From the NCBI GenBank assembly GCA_033763795.1, contig JANRJV010000016.1, forward strand, positions 4,809 through 68,808: a stretch of 64,000 nucleotides of DNA. The letters run 5' to 3'. A model generated the notes under the pieces. It saw nothing but the letters and a program-made list of their open reading frames with translations. It did no database searches and had not been told where the DNA came from. Shown here piece by piece: positions 9,141 to 19,382 of the stretch; the first letter of the stretch is position 1, and the number at the start of each line of letters is the position of its first letter. This DNA is from JAEUIV01 sp033763795 (lineage in GTDB: Bacteria > Planctomycetota > Phycisphaerae > Phycisphaerales > UBA1924). The translations under genes and the position numbers were made by a program.

Positions 9141-9159
9141 GCGCGTCCGTTGGACGCGC
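9141..9159 (-). repeat. Perfect 8-bp inverted repeat before a ribosome site
   Basis: GCGCGTCC and GGACGCGC are separated by 3 nt, giving a very stable hairpin. On the minus strand it lies between the end of the isocitrate dehydrogenase gene and the AAGGAG of the 39-residue peptide gene, and touches that ribosome site. No T-tract follows on either strand, so it is not a typical intrinsic terminator. A role in mRNA end stability or translation control of the small gene is inference. Confidence 0.6.
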
Positions 9160-9239
9160 GAGAACAGCATGGACCAGCCAGCCCCGGCCCGCGGTGAACC
9201 TCTCGTGAATCCCTCTTTATCCGCTCGGTGCGGCCCGCC

Positions 9240-10691
9240 TCAGCCCATGTGCCGCACGACCTCCCCCGCGAACTCCGAGCACTTGACCTTCCGCACCTGC
9301 GTGTCGCCCTCGGCCTTCATCAGCCGCTCGAAGTCGTACGTCACGGTCTTGGCCCCGATCGCCCCGTCCATCCCCTTGATGATCAGGTCCGCGGCCTCGA
9401 TCCACCCCATGTAGCGCAGCATCATCTCGCCCGACAGGATGACCGATCCGGGGTTCACCTGGTCGAGGTTCGCGTACTTGGGGGCCGTGCCGTGCGTCGC
9501 CTCGAAGATCGCGTGCCCGCTGACATAGTTGATGTTGGCCCCCGGCGCGATGCCGATGCCCCCGACCTGCGCCGCCAGCGCGTCGCTCAGGTAGTCCCCG
9601 TTGAGGTTCAGCGTCGCGATGACATCGAACTCCCTGGGCCGCGTCAGCACCTGCTGCAGCGTGATGTCCGCGATCGAATCCTTGACGAGCAGCTTGCTCT
9701 TCCACTTGCCCCCTCCGTGCGTGCTCCCGATCTTCGCGAGCACCTGCTCGACTTCCTTGACGATCTTGCCGCGCTGCTCGGGGGTCATCATGTCGAAGCC
9801 CGGATCGATCATCCGCGCGTTGGCCTCCGCGCTCAGCCCCGCGTTGGCCTCGACGTTGCCCAGGATCCAGCTCTCGCGCTCCGTGACCACGTGCTCACGG
9901 AAGTTCTCGCGGGCCAGCGCGTACCCCCAGTCCTTGAACGCCCCCTCCGTGTACTTCATGATGTTGCCCTTGTGCACGAGCGTGAGCGAGCGCCGCTTCT
10001 CGCGCAGCGCATACTCAAGGGCCGCCCAGACCAGCCGCTCCGACCCCGCCCGGCTCACGGGCTTGATGCCCACGCCCACCTCGGGCGTCGCGTACATCTC
10101 GGGATGCCCGATCGCCGCGCCCCACTCCCGCCCGCGCGCCCCGCTCCCGAAACGGATCTTCGAGAACTCCTTGGGAAGCTTCTCCGCCAGCGCCTCCAGG
10201 ATCAACTTCGCCTCTGCCGAGCCCGCGGCGAAATCGATCCCCGCGTAGATGTCCTCCGTGTTCTCCCGGAAGATCACCATGTCGCAGTCGCCGGGACGCT
10301 TCACGGGGCTGGGAACCCCCTTGAACCACCGCACCGGCCGCAGGCACACGTACAGGTCCAGCCGCTGCCGGAGCTCGACGTTCAGAGAACGGATGCCCCC
10401 GCCCGTCGGCGTGGTCAGCGGCCCCTTGATCCCCACCAGGTGCGTCCGGAACGCGTCCAGCGTCGCATCGGGCAGCCAGCTCCCCGTCGCGTTGAACGAC
10501 TTCTCCCCCGCGAGCACCTCGTGCCAGTGGATCCGCCTCTTCCCGCCGTACGCCTTCGCGACCGCCGCGTCCATCACACGCACCGACGCGCGCCAGATGT
10601 CAGGCCCCGTGCCGTCCCCCTCGATGAACGGGATCACGGGCTCATCGGGGACGTTCAGCCGGCCACCGGCCATCGAGATCAAGCCAGGCAT
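9240..10691 (-). CDS. icd: NADP-dependent isocitrate dehydrogenase
   Basis: 483 residues from the ATG at 10691 (GGAG 8 nt upstream). It starts with IPFIEGDGTGPDIW, has GPLTTPTGGGIRSLN with the isocitrate-binding Ser, REN-T-EDIYAGID, KPVSR, LVHKGNIMKYTEG with the catalytic Lys, and an ATHGTAPKYA near the C-terminus that belongs to the NADP-binding loop. This matches the dimeric bacterial Icd type, slightly longer than the E. coli enzyme through an insertion at residues 155-175 and another near 330. It converts isocitrate to 2-oxoglutarate in the TCA cycle. It is divergent from the kinase gene at 10814 with about 120 bp between the two starts. Confidence 0.95.
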   Translation of the reverse strand: MPGLISMAGGRLNVPDEPVIPFIEGDGTGPDIWRASVRVMDAAVAKAYGGKRRIHWHEVLAGEKSFNATGSWLPDATLDAFRTHLVGIKGPLTTPTGGGIRSLNVELRQRLDLYVCLRPVRWFKGVPSPVKRPGDCDMVIFRENTEDIYAGIDFAAGSAEAKLILEALAEKLPKEFSKIRFGSGARGREWGAAIGHPEMYATPEVGVGIKPVSRAGSERLVWAALEYALREKRRSLTLVHKGNIMKYTEGAFKDWGYALARENFREHVVTERESWILGNVEANAGLSAEANARMIDPGFDMMTPEQRGKIVKEVEQVLAKIGSTHGGGKWKSKLLVKDSIADITLQQVLTRPREFDVIATLNLNGDYLSDALAAQVGGIGIAPGANINYVSGHAIFEATHGTAPKYANLDQVNPGSVILSGEMMLRYMGWIEAADLIIKGMDGAIGAKTVTYDFERLMKAEGDTQVRKVKCSEFAGEVVRHMG

Positions 10692-10813
10692 GAGAGATGC
10701 TCCGTTGCGGATCGGTGCGGGACTGTCGCGCTCGTCGCTGACGTCGCGAATCGGGGGGACAAGCATACTTCCAACCCCCGTTTCAGGCTGGTACCCTCCC
10801 CCACACTGTGCCA

Positions 10814-13561
<2,748 letters not shown>

Positions 13562-13662
13562 AGCCCCCGGCCCCGCGCGATGACCTTTATGCGTCCGCGC
13601 CCGCGGTGTCCTCCGCTGCGCCAGCGCCGTCACGCGGCGATAATCTCCAAGCGCGGAGCCCC

Positions 13663-14232
13663 TCAGTCCCCGTGCTTCTGCCGCAGCCGGGGCGACAGCC
13701 GCAGCATCAGGTGCACCCGCTCGAACTCGCGCATCCAGTCCGCCGTCTCCGCCTCGATCTGGTCCTGAGCCACCGGCGCGCCCGGCAGAGGACACGACGC
13801 CCCAAGCTGCCGTGCCGCCAGCGCCCGGTACCGCGCCAGCGTGCGGTCACCCGCGAGCCCCGCGAACTCGAAATCCTCCGCCATGAACACCGCCACCGGA
13901 ACCCGCGACCCGCCGCAGATCCGCAATTGCTCCGCGAACCGGTGCTGCTCATCGCGATCGACGAACCGCAGGTCAACCGCCGGGCCCGCCTCCGCGATCC
14001 GCTGCAGAATCGGGCATTGCTGGGCGCAGTCGCCGCACCACACGCCCGACACCACCAGCACGGGCATCGCTCTCGTGAACGACGCCGCCAGCGACCGCTG
14101 CTCCGCCGTCAACCGCACCTGCTCATGAATCCGCCCCCATGAAGCCTGCTGCGCAGCCGTCCCCGTCGCGACGTACGCGGCATAGTCCCTGCCCTTCTCG
14201 AACGTCGTCCGGAGCGTTTCCGCGGTCATCAT
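13663..14232 (-). CDS. Thioredoxin-family protein with WCGDC motif
   Basis: 189 residues, starting at one of two adjacent ATGs. The core reads MPVLVVSGVWCGDCAQQCPIL, an unusual WCGDC active site with a further Cys shortly after, then VDLRFVDRDE and the cis-Pro loop GGSRVPVAVF. The 56-residue helical N-terminal extension (starting MMTAETLRTTFEKGRDYA) and WCGDC fit the group of thioredoxin-like proteins sometimes annotated as thiol reductases. No signal peptide, so cytoplasmic. The exact role is unknown. It converges with the kinase gene and is divergent from the SRP RNA. Confidence 0.85.
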   Translation of the reverse strand: MMTAETLRTTFEKGRDYAAYVATGTAAQQASWGRIHEQVRLTAEQRSLAASFTRAMPVLVVSGVWCGDCAQQCPILQRIAEAGPAVDLRFVDRDEQHRFAEQLRICGGSRVPVAVFMAEDFEFAGLAGDRTLARYRALAARQLGASCPLPGAPVAQDQIEAETADWMREFERVHLMLRLSPRLRQKHGD

Positions 14233-14324
14233 GGCCAGAGCGTACGCCGCGGGTCAGCGCCACGCCCGCCCCGCGCAATCGCCCCGCTTCAGAGTTTCCA
14301 TCGCCCCGCCGCGCCCTCACCGGT

Positions 14325-14330
14325 TAGAAT
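14325..14330 (+). promoter_or_regulatory. Probable -10 box of the SRP RNA gene
   Basis: TAGAAT, preceded by T, lies about 10-14 nt before the first base of the predicted SRP RNA. This spacing is right for a sigma-70 -10 element. No convincing -35 hexamer is visible. Similar TANNNT boxes precede several genes in this window. Confidence 0.5.
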
Positions 14331-14342
14331 CCCGGACCCGTC

Positions 14343-14460
14343 GTGGAGGTTGGCGACCGGGCCCGGTGCACGGGTGGCCCGTGAACCTGGTCAGGGCTTG
14401 ACGGCAGCAGCCATAAGCGGCAGTCATCCGGTGCCGCCGGTGTCCTGGTCGCCTACCACC
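14343..14460 (+). ncRNA. ffs: Bacterial small signal recognition particle RNA (4.5S type)
   Basis: The conserved Ffh-binding domain is readable: GTCAGG, a stem of GCT pairing with GGC around a TGAC tetraloop (14399-14402), and AGCAGCC opposite. The tetraloop is of the URRC class rather than the common GGAA. The ends pair: GGTTGGCGACC (14348-14358) with GGTCGCCTACC (14448-14458), one mismatch. The RNA binds Ffh and directs membrane proteins to the translocon. Location just upstream of dnaX is common in bacteria. Ends are accurate to a few bases. Confidence 0.9.
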
Positions 14461-14544
14461 CCGACGGGCCGCGCTCCATCCCGCATGCCCCGCGCCCCGG
14501 CCCCCCGGCCCCGCCCCCTCCAGCGCCGTAGACTCGCCGGAGCC

Positions 14545-15681
14545 ATGGCCTACACCGTCCTCGCCCGCCGCTACCGATCCCAGGACTTCGACGAGGTCGT
14601 CGGCCAGGAAGCCGTCGCACAGACCCTCAAAAACGCCATCGCACAGGGACGCGTCGCCCACGCCTACCTCTTCGTCGGCACACGCGGCGTGGGCAAGACC
14701 TCAATGGCCCGCATCTTCGCCAAGAGCCTCGCCGGCGGTTCGCCCGAGGTCGACCGCGCCATCATGACCGGCCAGGACACCGACGTCATCGAGATCGACG
14801 CCGCCTCCAACCGCGGCGTCGACGAGGCCCGCGAGCTCATCGCAAACTGCATCTACAGGCCCCTCCGAGGCAAGTTCAAGGTCTACATCGTGGACGAGGT
14901 CCACATGCTCACGACCGAGGCCTTCAACGCGCTCCTCAAAACCCTCGAAGAGCCGCCGGAGCACGTCAAGTTCGTCCTCTGCACCACAGAGGCGCACAAG
15001 GTCCCCGCCACCATCCAGAGCCGCTGCCAGCGCTTCGACTTCCGCAACCTCACCTCCTCCGAAATCGCCGGCCACCTCCGCGCCGTCTGCCAGAAGGAAA
15101 ACGTCCCCGCCGATCCCGACCTGCTCTTCGCCATCGGACGCCTCGCCGCCGGCTCCATGCGCGACGGCCTCTCGCTCCTCGACCGCGTCATGGCCGCCGC
15201 GGGCAACGGCCAGCGCCTCACCCGCGAGCTCCTCGAGAAACTCCTCGGATTGCCCCAGCAGGAGCTCGTCGCCGCCCTCGTCGACGCCCTCTCTTCCTCA
15301 GACCCCGGCGCCGCCCTCCAGAAAGCCGACGCCCTCCTCGCCCGAGGCGTCGCCATGGACCAGCTCCTCGACACGCTCATCGATCGCCTCCGCTCGCTCA
15401 TGCTCATCGCCGCCTGCGGCGAGTCCACGCCCCTCGTTGAAGCCTCGGACGAGCTCCGCCGCGAACTCGCCCAGCAGGCCCGCGCCTTCGACGCCGCAAG
15501 CCTCGTCCACATGATCGCACTCTGCGAGAGCGTGCAGCGCGGCTCCAAGTCAAGCTTCGCCCCCCGCGCGCTCCTCGACGCCCTCGTCGTCAGGCTCGCG
15601 ATGACCGAAAAGATCGCGGACCTCGCCGCACTCGTCGCACTCCCCAAGCCCGCGGACACCGGCCCGCAAAAAAAAGCCTGA
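14545..15681 (+). CDS. dnaX: DNA polymerase III clamp-loader subunit, gamma form (zero frame)
   Basis: 378 residues. The N-terminus is typical DnaX: VLARRYRSQDFDEVVGQE, Walker A GTRGVGKTS, VDEVHMLTTEAFNALLKTLE (Walker B), the sensor 1 region and SRCQRFDFRN. It is an AAA+ ATPase that loads the sliding clamp. The stretch between AKSLAGG and TDVIEIDAAS is only about 14 residues and holds no cysteine, so the usual four-Cys zinc module is absent. The ATG at 14545 is chosen because upstream in-frame sequence runs into the SRP RNA. Zero-frame translation ends with Lys-Lys-Ala-stop right after an A8 run; the missing tau C-terminus continues in the -1 frame (next entries). Downstream ybaB confirms the usual dnaX-ybaB neighbourhood. 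Confidence 0.95.
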   Translation: MAYTVLARRYRSQDFDEVVGQEAVAQTLKNAIAQGRVAHAYLFVGTRGVGKTSMARIFAKSLAGGSPEVDRAIMTGQDTDVIEIDAASNRGVDEARELIANCIYRPLRGKFKVYIVDEVHMLTTEAFNALLKTLEEPPEHVKFVLCTTEAHKVPATIQSRCQRFDFRNLTSSEIAGHLRAVCQKENVPADPDLLFAIGRLAAGSMRDGLSLLDRVMAAAGNGQRLTRELLEKLLGLPQQELVAALVDALSSSDPGAALQKADALLARGVAMDQLLDTLIDRLRSLMLIAACGESTPLVEASDELRRELAQQARAFDAASLVHMIALCESVQRGSKSSFAPRALLDALVVRLAMTEKIADLAALVALPKPADTGPQKKA

Positions 15682-15701
15682 CGGCGGCCCCGGGAACGCC
15701 G
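15668..15701 (+). promoter_or_regulatory. dnaX frameshift or slippage signal: A8 run and downstream hairpin
   Basis: Eight As at 15668-15675 fit an A-AAA-AAA slippery heptamer in the dnaX frame, followed by GCC TGA. A GC-only 5-bp hairpin (CGGCG at 15682-15686, CGCCG at 15697-15701, 10-nt loop) starts 6 nt after the run, the spacing typical of stimulators of -1 ribosomal frameshifting. A -1 shift on the last Lys codons leads into a frame open until 16259. Transcript slippage at the A run would also work. An indel error in the homopolymer is the plain alternative. Confidence 0.7.
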
Positions 15702-16259
15702 GCTCCGCCCGGCCCCCAGGCGCCGCCGCCGCCCACGCCCCCCAGGTCGACCACGCCGCCCCCGGCGCCGCCCCCTGCGCCTCCGCCCAGGCCCGCCGCT
15801 CCATCACCCGCTCCGGGCCCACAGCTCCCTTCCCTCTCCGCCGCCCCCGCGTCAGCGCCGCCGCCGACTCCGTCGAACCAGGGTGCCCACGACGTCTGGA
15901 CCAGGTTCCTCGAGCTCGCCTCCGCCAAGGCATGGCTCGCCGCCGCGATCGAAGGCCTCGCGCTCCACAGCATCGACTCAACCACCGCCGTCCTCACCTC
16001 GAGCGACGCCTCCGCACTCACTGCCGCGCGCGGCGCGCTCCGCTCGCTCGAAGAACTCTTCGCCAAGGCCGCCGGCCGACCCCTGAGGCTCGAACTCCGC
16101 TCCGCCGAGAACGCGGACGCCGCCGCCGCGCCGCCCCAGGGCGACCCCGCCGCCCGCGCCAGCGCCATGAACAGCCCGCTCGTCCGCCGAACCATCGAGC
16201 TCTTCAACGCACGCCTCGTCGACGTCGTCGAAGAGCGGCCCGCCCCGCCCCAGGAGTAG
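15675..16259 (+). CDS. dnaX: dnaX tau-specific C-terminal extension (-1 frame)
   Basis: This 194-codon frame has no own start near its 5' end, yet it has the strong C-ending codon bias of neighbouring genes and no stop. After the shift it encodes about 60 residues rich in Pro and Ala, then a folded domain (DVWTRFLELASAKAWLAAAI, ALRSLEELFAKAAGRPLRLE) and ends PLVRRTIELFNARLVDVVEE, which resembles the usual last segment of DnaX proteins (HPLV-helix-F-G-A). Joined to the zero-frame part it gives a 571-residue tau. In E. coli tau this end contacts the polymerase and the DnaB helicase. TAG at 16257-16259 is 10 nt before the ybaB ATG. Confidence 0.8.
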   Translation, partial: SLTAAPGTPAPPGPQAPPPPTPPRSTTPPPAPPPAPPPRPAAPSPAPGPQLPSLSAAPASAPPPTPSNQGAHDVWTRFLELASAKAWLAAAIEGLALHSIDSTTAVLTSSDASALTAARGALRSLEELFAKAAGRPLRLELRSAENADAAAAPPQGDPAARASAMNSPLVRRTIELFNARLVDVVEERPAPPQE

Positions 16260-16269
16260 CACCCGCCCC

Positions 16270-16638
16270 ATGTTCGATCAGATCAAGCAGCTCGGCGCCC
16301 TCGCGGGCCTCATGCAGAACAAGGACAAGCTCCGCGACGCCGCCGCACGCTTCCGCGAAAAGATGGAACGCATCTCCGTCACAGGCTCCGCCGGCGGCGG
16401 CGCCGTCCGCGTCACCGTCTCCGGAAAACTCCGCGTCACCGACGTCGCCCTCGACCCCGCGCTCATCGCCGGACTCCAGACCGGCGAAGGCGGCCGCATC
16501 ATGGCCCAGTCCCTCATCATGGACGCCGTCAACGACGCCATCACCCGCGCCCAGGCCATCGTCCACGAGGAGGCCGACCGTCAGGCCCGCGAGCTGGGCC
16601 TCCCGGGGCTCCCCGGAATCGAAGGCCTCATGGGCTGA
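16270..16638 (+). CDS. ybaB: YbaB/EbfC-family nucleoid-associated protein
   Basis: 122 residues. The N-terminal helix (MFDQIKQLGALAGLMQNKDK), VTGSAGGGAVRVTVSGKLR and VTDVALDPALI are the family pattern, and the helical C-terminus ends with the usual Gly/Leu/Pro-rich tail. YbaB/EbfC forms tweezer-like dimers that bind DNA. It follows dnaX by 10 nt, the normal arrangement, and AGGAG overlapping the dnaX tau stop can serve as its ribosome site (13-nt spacing). In most bacteria recR follows; here a convergent priA does. Confidence 0.93.
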   Translation: MFDQIKQLGALAGLMQNKDKLRDAAARFREKMERISVTGSAGGGAVRVTVSGKLRVTDVALDPALIAGLQTGEGGRIMAQSLIMDAVNDAITRAQAIVHEEADRQARELGLPGLPGIEGLMG

Positions 16639-16695
16639 GCACAACGCCCGGCCGCTCCCCGGCTCCGTACGCCCGCCCCTTCGCGCCGGCCCGCC

Positions 16696-19113
16696 TCACA
16701 ACAGCGCCACCGGATCGACGTCCACCGCCGTGTGCGCATCCGAGCGCACAAGCCCGGCCGAGCGCAGCCCGCTCAGAACCCGCTGCAGCGGCCCCGCCGT
16801 CGCGCTCAGCATCTCCACCGCGAAGCGGTAGTGATCGCCCACGCGCTTGATCGCGCACTCCATGGGCCCGCGGACCCGCACGTCCAGCCCCGGCCCCGCC
16901 GCCTCCTCCCGCGCCGCCAGCGCCACCTCGTGCGCACGCCGCTCCGCCTTCGCACCATCCACATCCCGGCACACGATCCGCGCCATCCGGCTCGTCGGCG
17001 GAAGCCCCGCCTCTTCCCGCGAAACCAGCTCGTCCGCCGCGAACCCCTCGAAGTCATGCGCCGCAGCCCGGCGGATCGACGCCACCCCCGGGTTGAACGT
17101 CTGCACGATCACCCGCGCCGTTACCCCCGTCGCCGCGCTCCGCCCCGCGCGCCCCGCCACCTGCGCCAGCAGCTGGAATGTCCGCTCCTCCGCCCGGAAG
17201 TCAGGCAGCGCCAGCGCCGTGTCCGCGTTGATCACGCCGATCAGATCCACCCCCGGGAAGTCCAGCCCCTTGGCGATCATCTGCGTCCCCAGCAGCAGCC
17301 GCACGCTCCCCTCTCGGAACCGCTCCAGCGATCGGAAATAGTCCGCCGCCCGCCGCATCGAGTCCGAATCCAGCCGCAGCATCGTCCGGTCGATCCGCAG
17401 CTCGGGGAACTTCTCCGCCAGCTCGTCCTCCACGCGCTGCGTCCCGAAACCGAACGTGTTGACCGTCTTTCCGCACGCCGGGCACAGCGTGGGCAGCCTC
17501 TGCTCCGCTCCGCAGTGATGGCACTTGACGATGTGCAGCGCCGCCGCCCCTGCGGCGCCACGCTCGCGGTGATACACCGCCGTCACGTCGCAGTGTCGGC
17601 ACGTCAGGAACCAGCCGCACGTCGCGTCCGCGCAGCACACGTAGCTGGCGTACCCCCGCCGGTTCAGCAGCAGCATGATCTGCCCGCCCCGGTCGAGCGC
17701 CCCCCGCACCTCCCGCTCCAGCCTGGGCCCGAGCGCGTGCAGCCGCCGGCTCCCCGCCTCACGGTGCGCCCGCTGCTCGTCCACCATGTTCACGACGTGC
17801 ACCGGTGGCATCGCCCCGCCCCCGACACGCTCCGGCAGCCGCAGCAGACCGAACCTCCCGCTCCGCGCGTTGTGCCAGCTCTCTAGCGAAGGCGTCGCCG
17901 ACCCCAGCACGACGGGGCACCTCTCAAGCTGCCCCCGCCGCAGCGCCACGTCCCGCGCGTGATATCGCGGCAGCTGGTCCTGCTTGTATGAGGAGTCGTG
18001 CTCCTCGTCCACGATGATCAGCCCCAGCGAGCCCGCCCCGCCCGCCTCCGCCGGGAACGGCGCGAACACCGCCGACCGCGCACCGATCACGATCCGCGCA
18101 CGCCCGCTCGCCGCCCGGCTCCACGCCTCGTGACGCTGCGCCTCGGTCAGCCCCGAGTGCAGCACCGCGATCGACCCCGAAGGCAGATCCGCGAACCGCG
18201 CCACAAACCGCCCCGCGGTCTGCGGCGTCAGGCTGATCTCAGGCACCAGCACGATCGCCGACCGCCCCGCGTCGATCACACCCCGCAGCACCCGCAGGTA
18301 CACCTCGGTCTTCCCCGACCCCGTAACCCCGAACAGCAAAAACGGCGCAAAGCTCCCCCCGCTCGCCGCGACCGTCCGCACAGCTTGTTCCTGCGCCTCG
18401 GTCGGCGGCGGCCCGCTCGTCCCGCCATGCAGCCCGGGCTCATCCCACGACAGGCTCGACCCGACGCGCACGTCCGCCCGCACCACCCGCCGCAGAATCC
18501 CCGCATCCACCAGCCGGTTCACCGGCCCGACCGTCCGCTCCGACAACAGGTCCGCCAGCGCCCGCGCCTCGACCGGGAACGACACCCCCGTCAGCCCCGC
18601 CAGCTTCTCCCACGCCCGCCTTCCCGACGGGCCCAGCGCCTTGAGCACCGCTTCCCGCGCCTCGCCCTGGGGGTCCGTTCCCAGAGCCAGCAGCGGCCGG
18701 TCCACGCTCCCCGTCTGACGCTTCACTCCCGCCGGGATCATCGTCGCCAGCACCATGCCGATCGGGCAGCAGTAATACCCCGCCATCCACTGCGCAAGCT
18801 GGATGAGCGTCGGCGGGAACCGCGGCGCCCCGGACGACGCCGACCGCGCCGCCCGGCCCAGCAGCGGTTTCACCCGTGCCGCCATCCCCTCCTCGGCCAC
18901 TTCCCTAAGCGCTCCGAGCGCAATGACGTACCCCTCCGTCGGGGTGTCGCCCCGCCCAAGGGGCGCACGCACACGCTCGCCCAGCATCAGGTCCGCCAGC
19001 GACGCCGGCACCGCGTACGTCAGACCCTCAGGCTGATCGATCCCCCGCTCCAACACCACCCGTGCATACAGCCCGGACAGTTCGACCGGCTTCGAGAACA
19101 GGTCCGCCGTCAC
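16696..19113 (-). CDS. priA: Primosomal replication-restart helicase PriA
   Basis: 805 residues from a GTG. Residues about 15-110 form the DNA 3'-end-binding domain (VVLERGIDQPEGLTYAVP). The helicase core has GVTGSGKTEVYLRV (Walker A), LVPEISLTPQTAGRF, VDEEHDSSYKQDQLPRYHARD (DEEH box) and GSATPSLES. A Cys-rich zinc module follows (CCADATCGWFLTCRHCDVTA, CHHCG, CPACGK), then LLGTQMIAKGLDFPGVDLI and VAGRAGRS. PriA recognises stalled forks and reloads the DnaB helicase. Length is slightly above the E. coli protein (732). It converges with ybaB with 57 bp between them. Confidence 0.95.
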   Translation of the reverse strand: MTADLFSKPVELSGLYARVVLERGIDQPEGLTYAVPASLADLMLGERVRAPLGRGDTPTEGYVIALGALREVAEEGMAARVKPLLGRAARSASSGAPRFPPTLIQLAQWMAGYYCCPIGMVLATMIPAGVKRQTGSVDRPLLALGTDPQGEAREAVLKALGPSGRRAWEKLAGLTGVSFPVEARALADLLSERTVGPVNRLVDAGILRRVVRADVRVGSSLSWDEPGLHGGTSGPPPTEAQEQAVRTVAASGGSFAPFLLFGVTGSGKTEVYLRVLRGVIDAGRSAIVLVPEISLTPQTAGRFVARFADLPSGSIAVLHSGLTEAQRHEAWSRAASGRARIVIGARSAVFAPFPAEAGGAGSLGLIIVDEEHDSSYKQDQLPRYHARDVALRRGQLERCPVVLGSATPSLESWHNARSGRFGLLRLPERVGGGAMPPVHVVNMVDEQRAHREAGSRRLHALGPRLEREVRGALDRGGQIMLLLNRRGYASYVCCADATCGWFLTCRHCDVTAVYHRERGAAGAAALHIVKCHHCGAEQRLPTLCPACGKTVNTFGFGTQRVEDELAEKFPELRIDRTMLRLDSDSMRRAADYFRSLERFREGSVRLLLGTQMIAKGLDFPGVDLIGVINADTALALPDFRAEERTFQLLAQVAGRAGRSAATGVTARVIVQTFNPGVASIRRAAAHDFEGFAADELVSREEAGLPPTSRMARIVCRDVDGAKAERRAHEVALAAREEAAGPGLDVRVRGPMECAIKRVGDHYRFAVEMLSATAGPLQRVLSGLRSAGLVRSDAHTAVDVDPVALL

Positions 19114-19382
19114 ACTCCCAGCCTATCCCGATCGCCGGCTTTCTCTTCCCGCTCCCCGGGAACTTTCCTTGGTTTGCGTCGCCCAACCGGGGTCGGGTAT
19201 GTTCCGCCCCGCTGGTTGACCGGGCAGACAGCTCAAGCTTGGAGTTTGGACCGCAGATTTGGATCGATGGGGTCGCAGCGGGCGGGAATCGCCCGGACGT
19301 GGTTCGTGTCTAGCGGGCGCCGCGGAGCATCGCCCGACGGACGACATTCGATGTACCGACTGACGGCCTGGAGGTTGGCGTG

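Noticed and set aside
14350..14544. Upstream start of dnaX
   Set aside because: It would begin inside the SRP RNA and give a Pro/Ala/Arg-rich leader absent from DnaX proteins. The ATG at 14545 begins directly with the conserved N-terminus.
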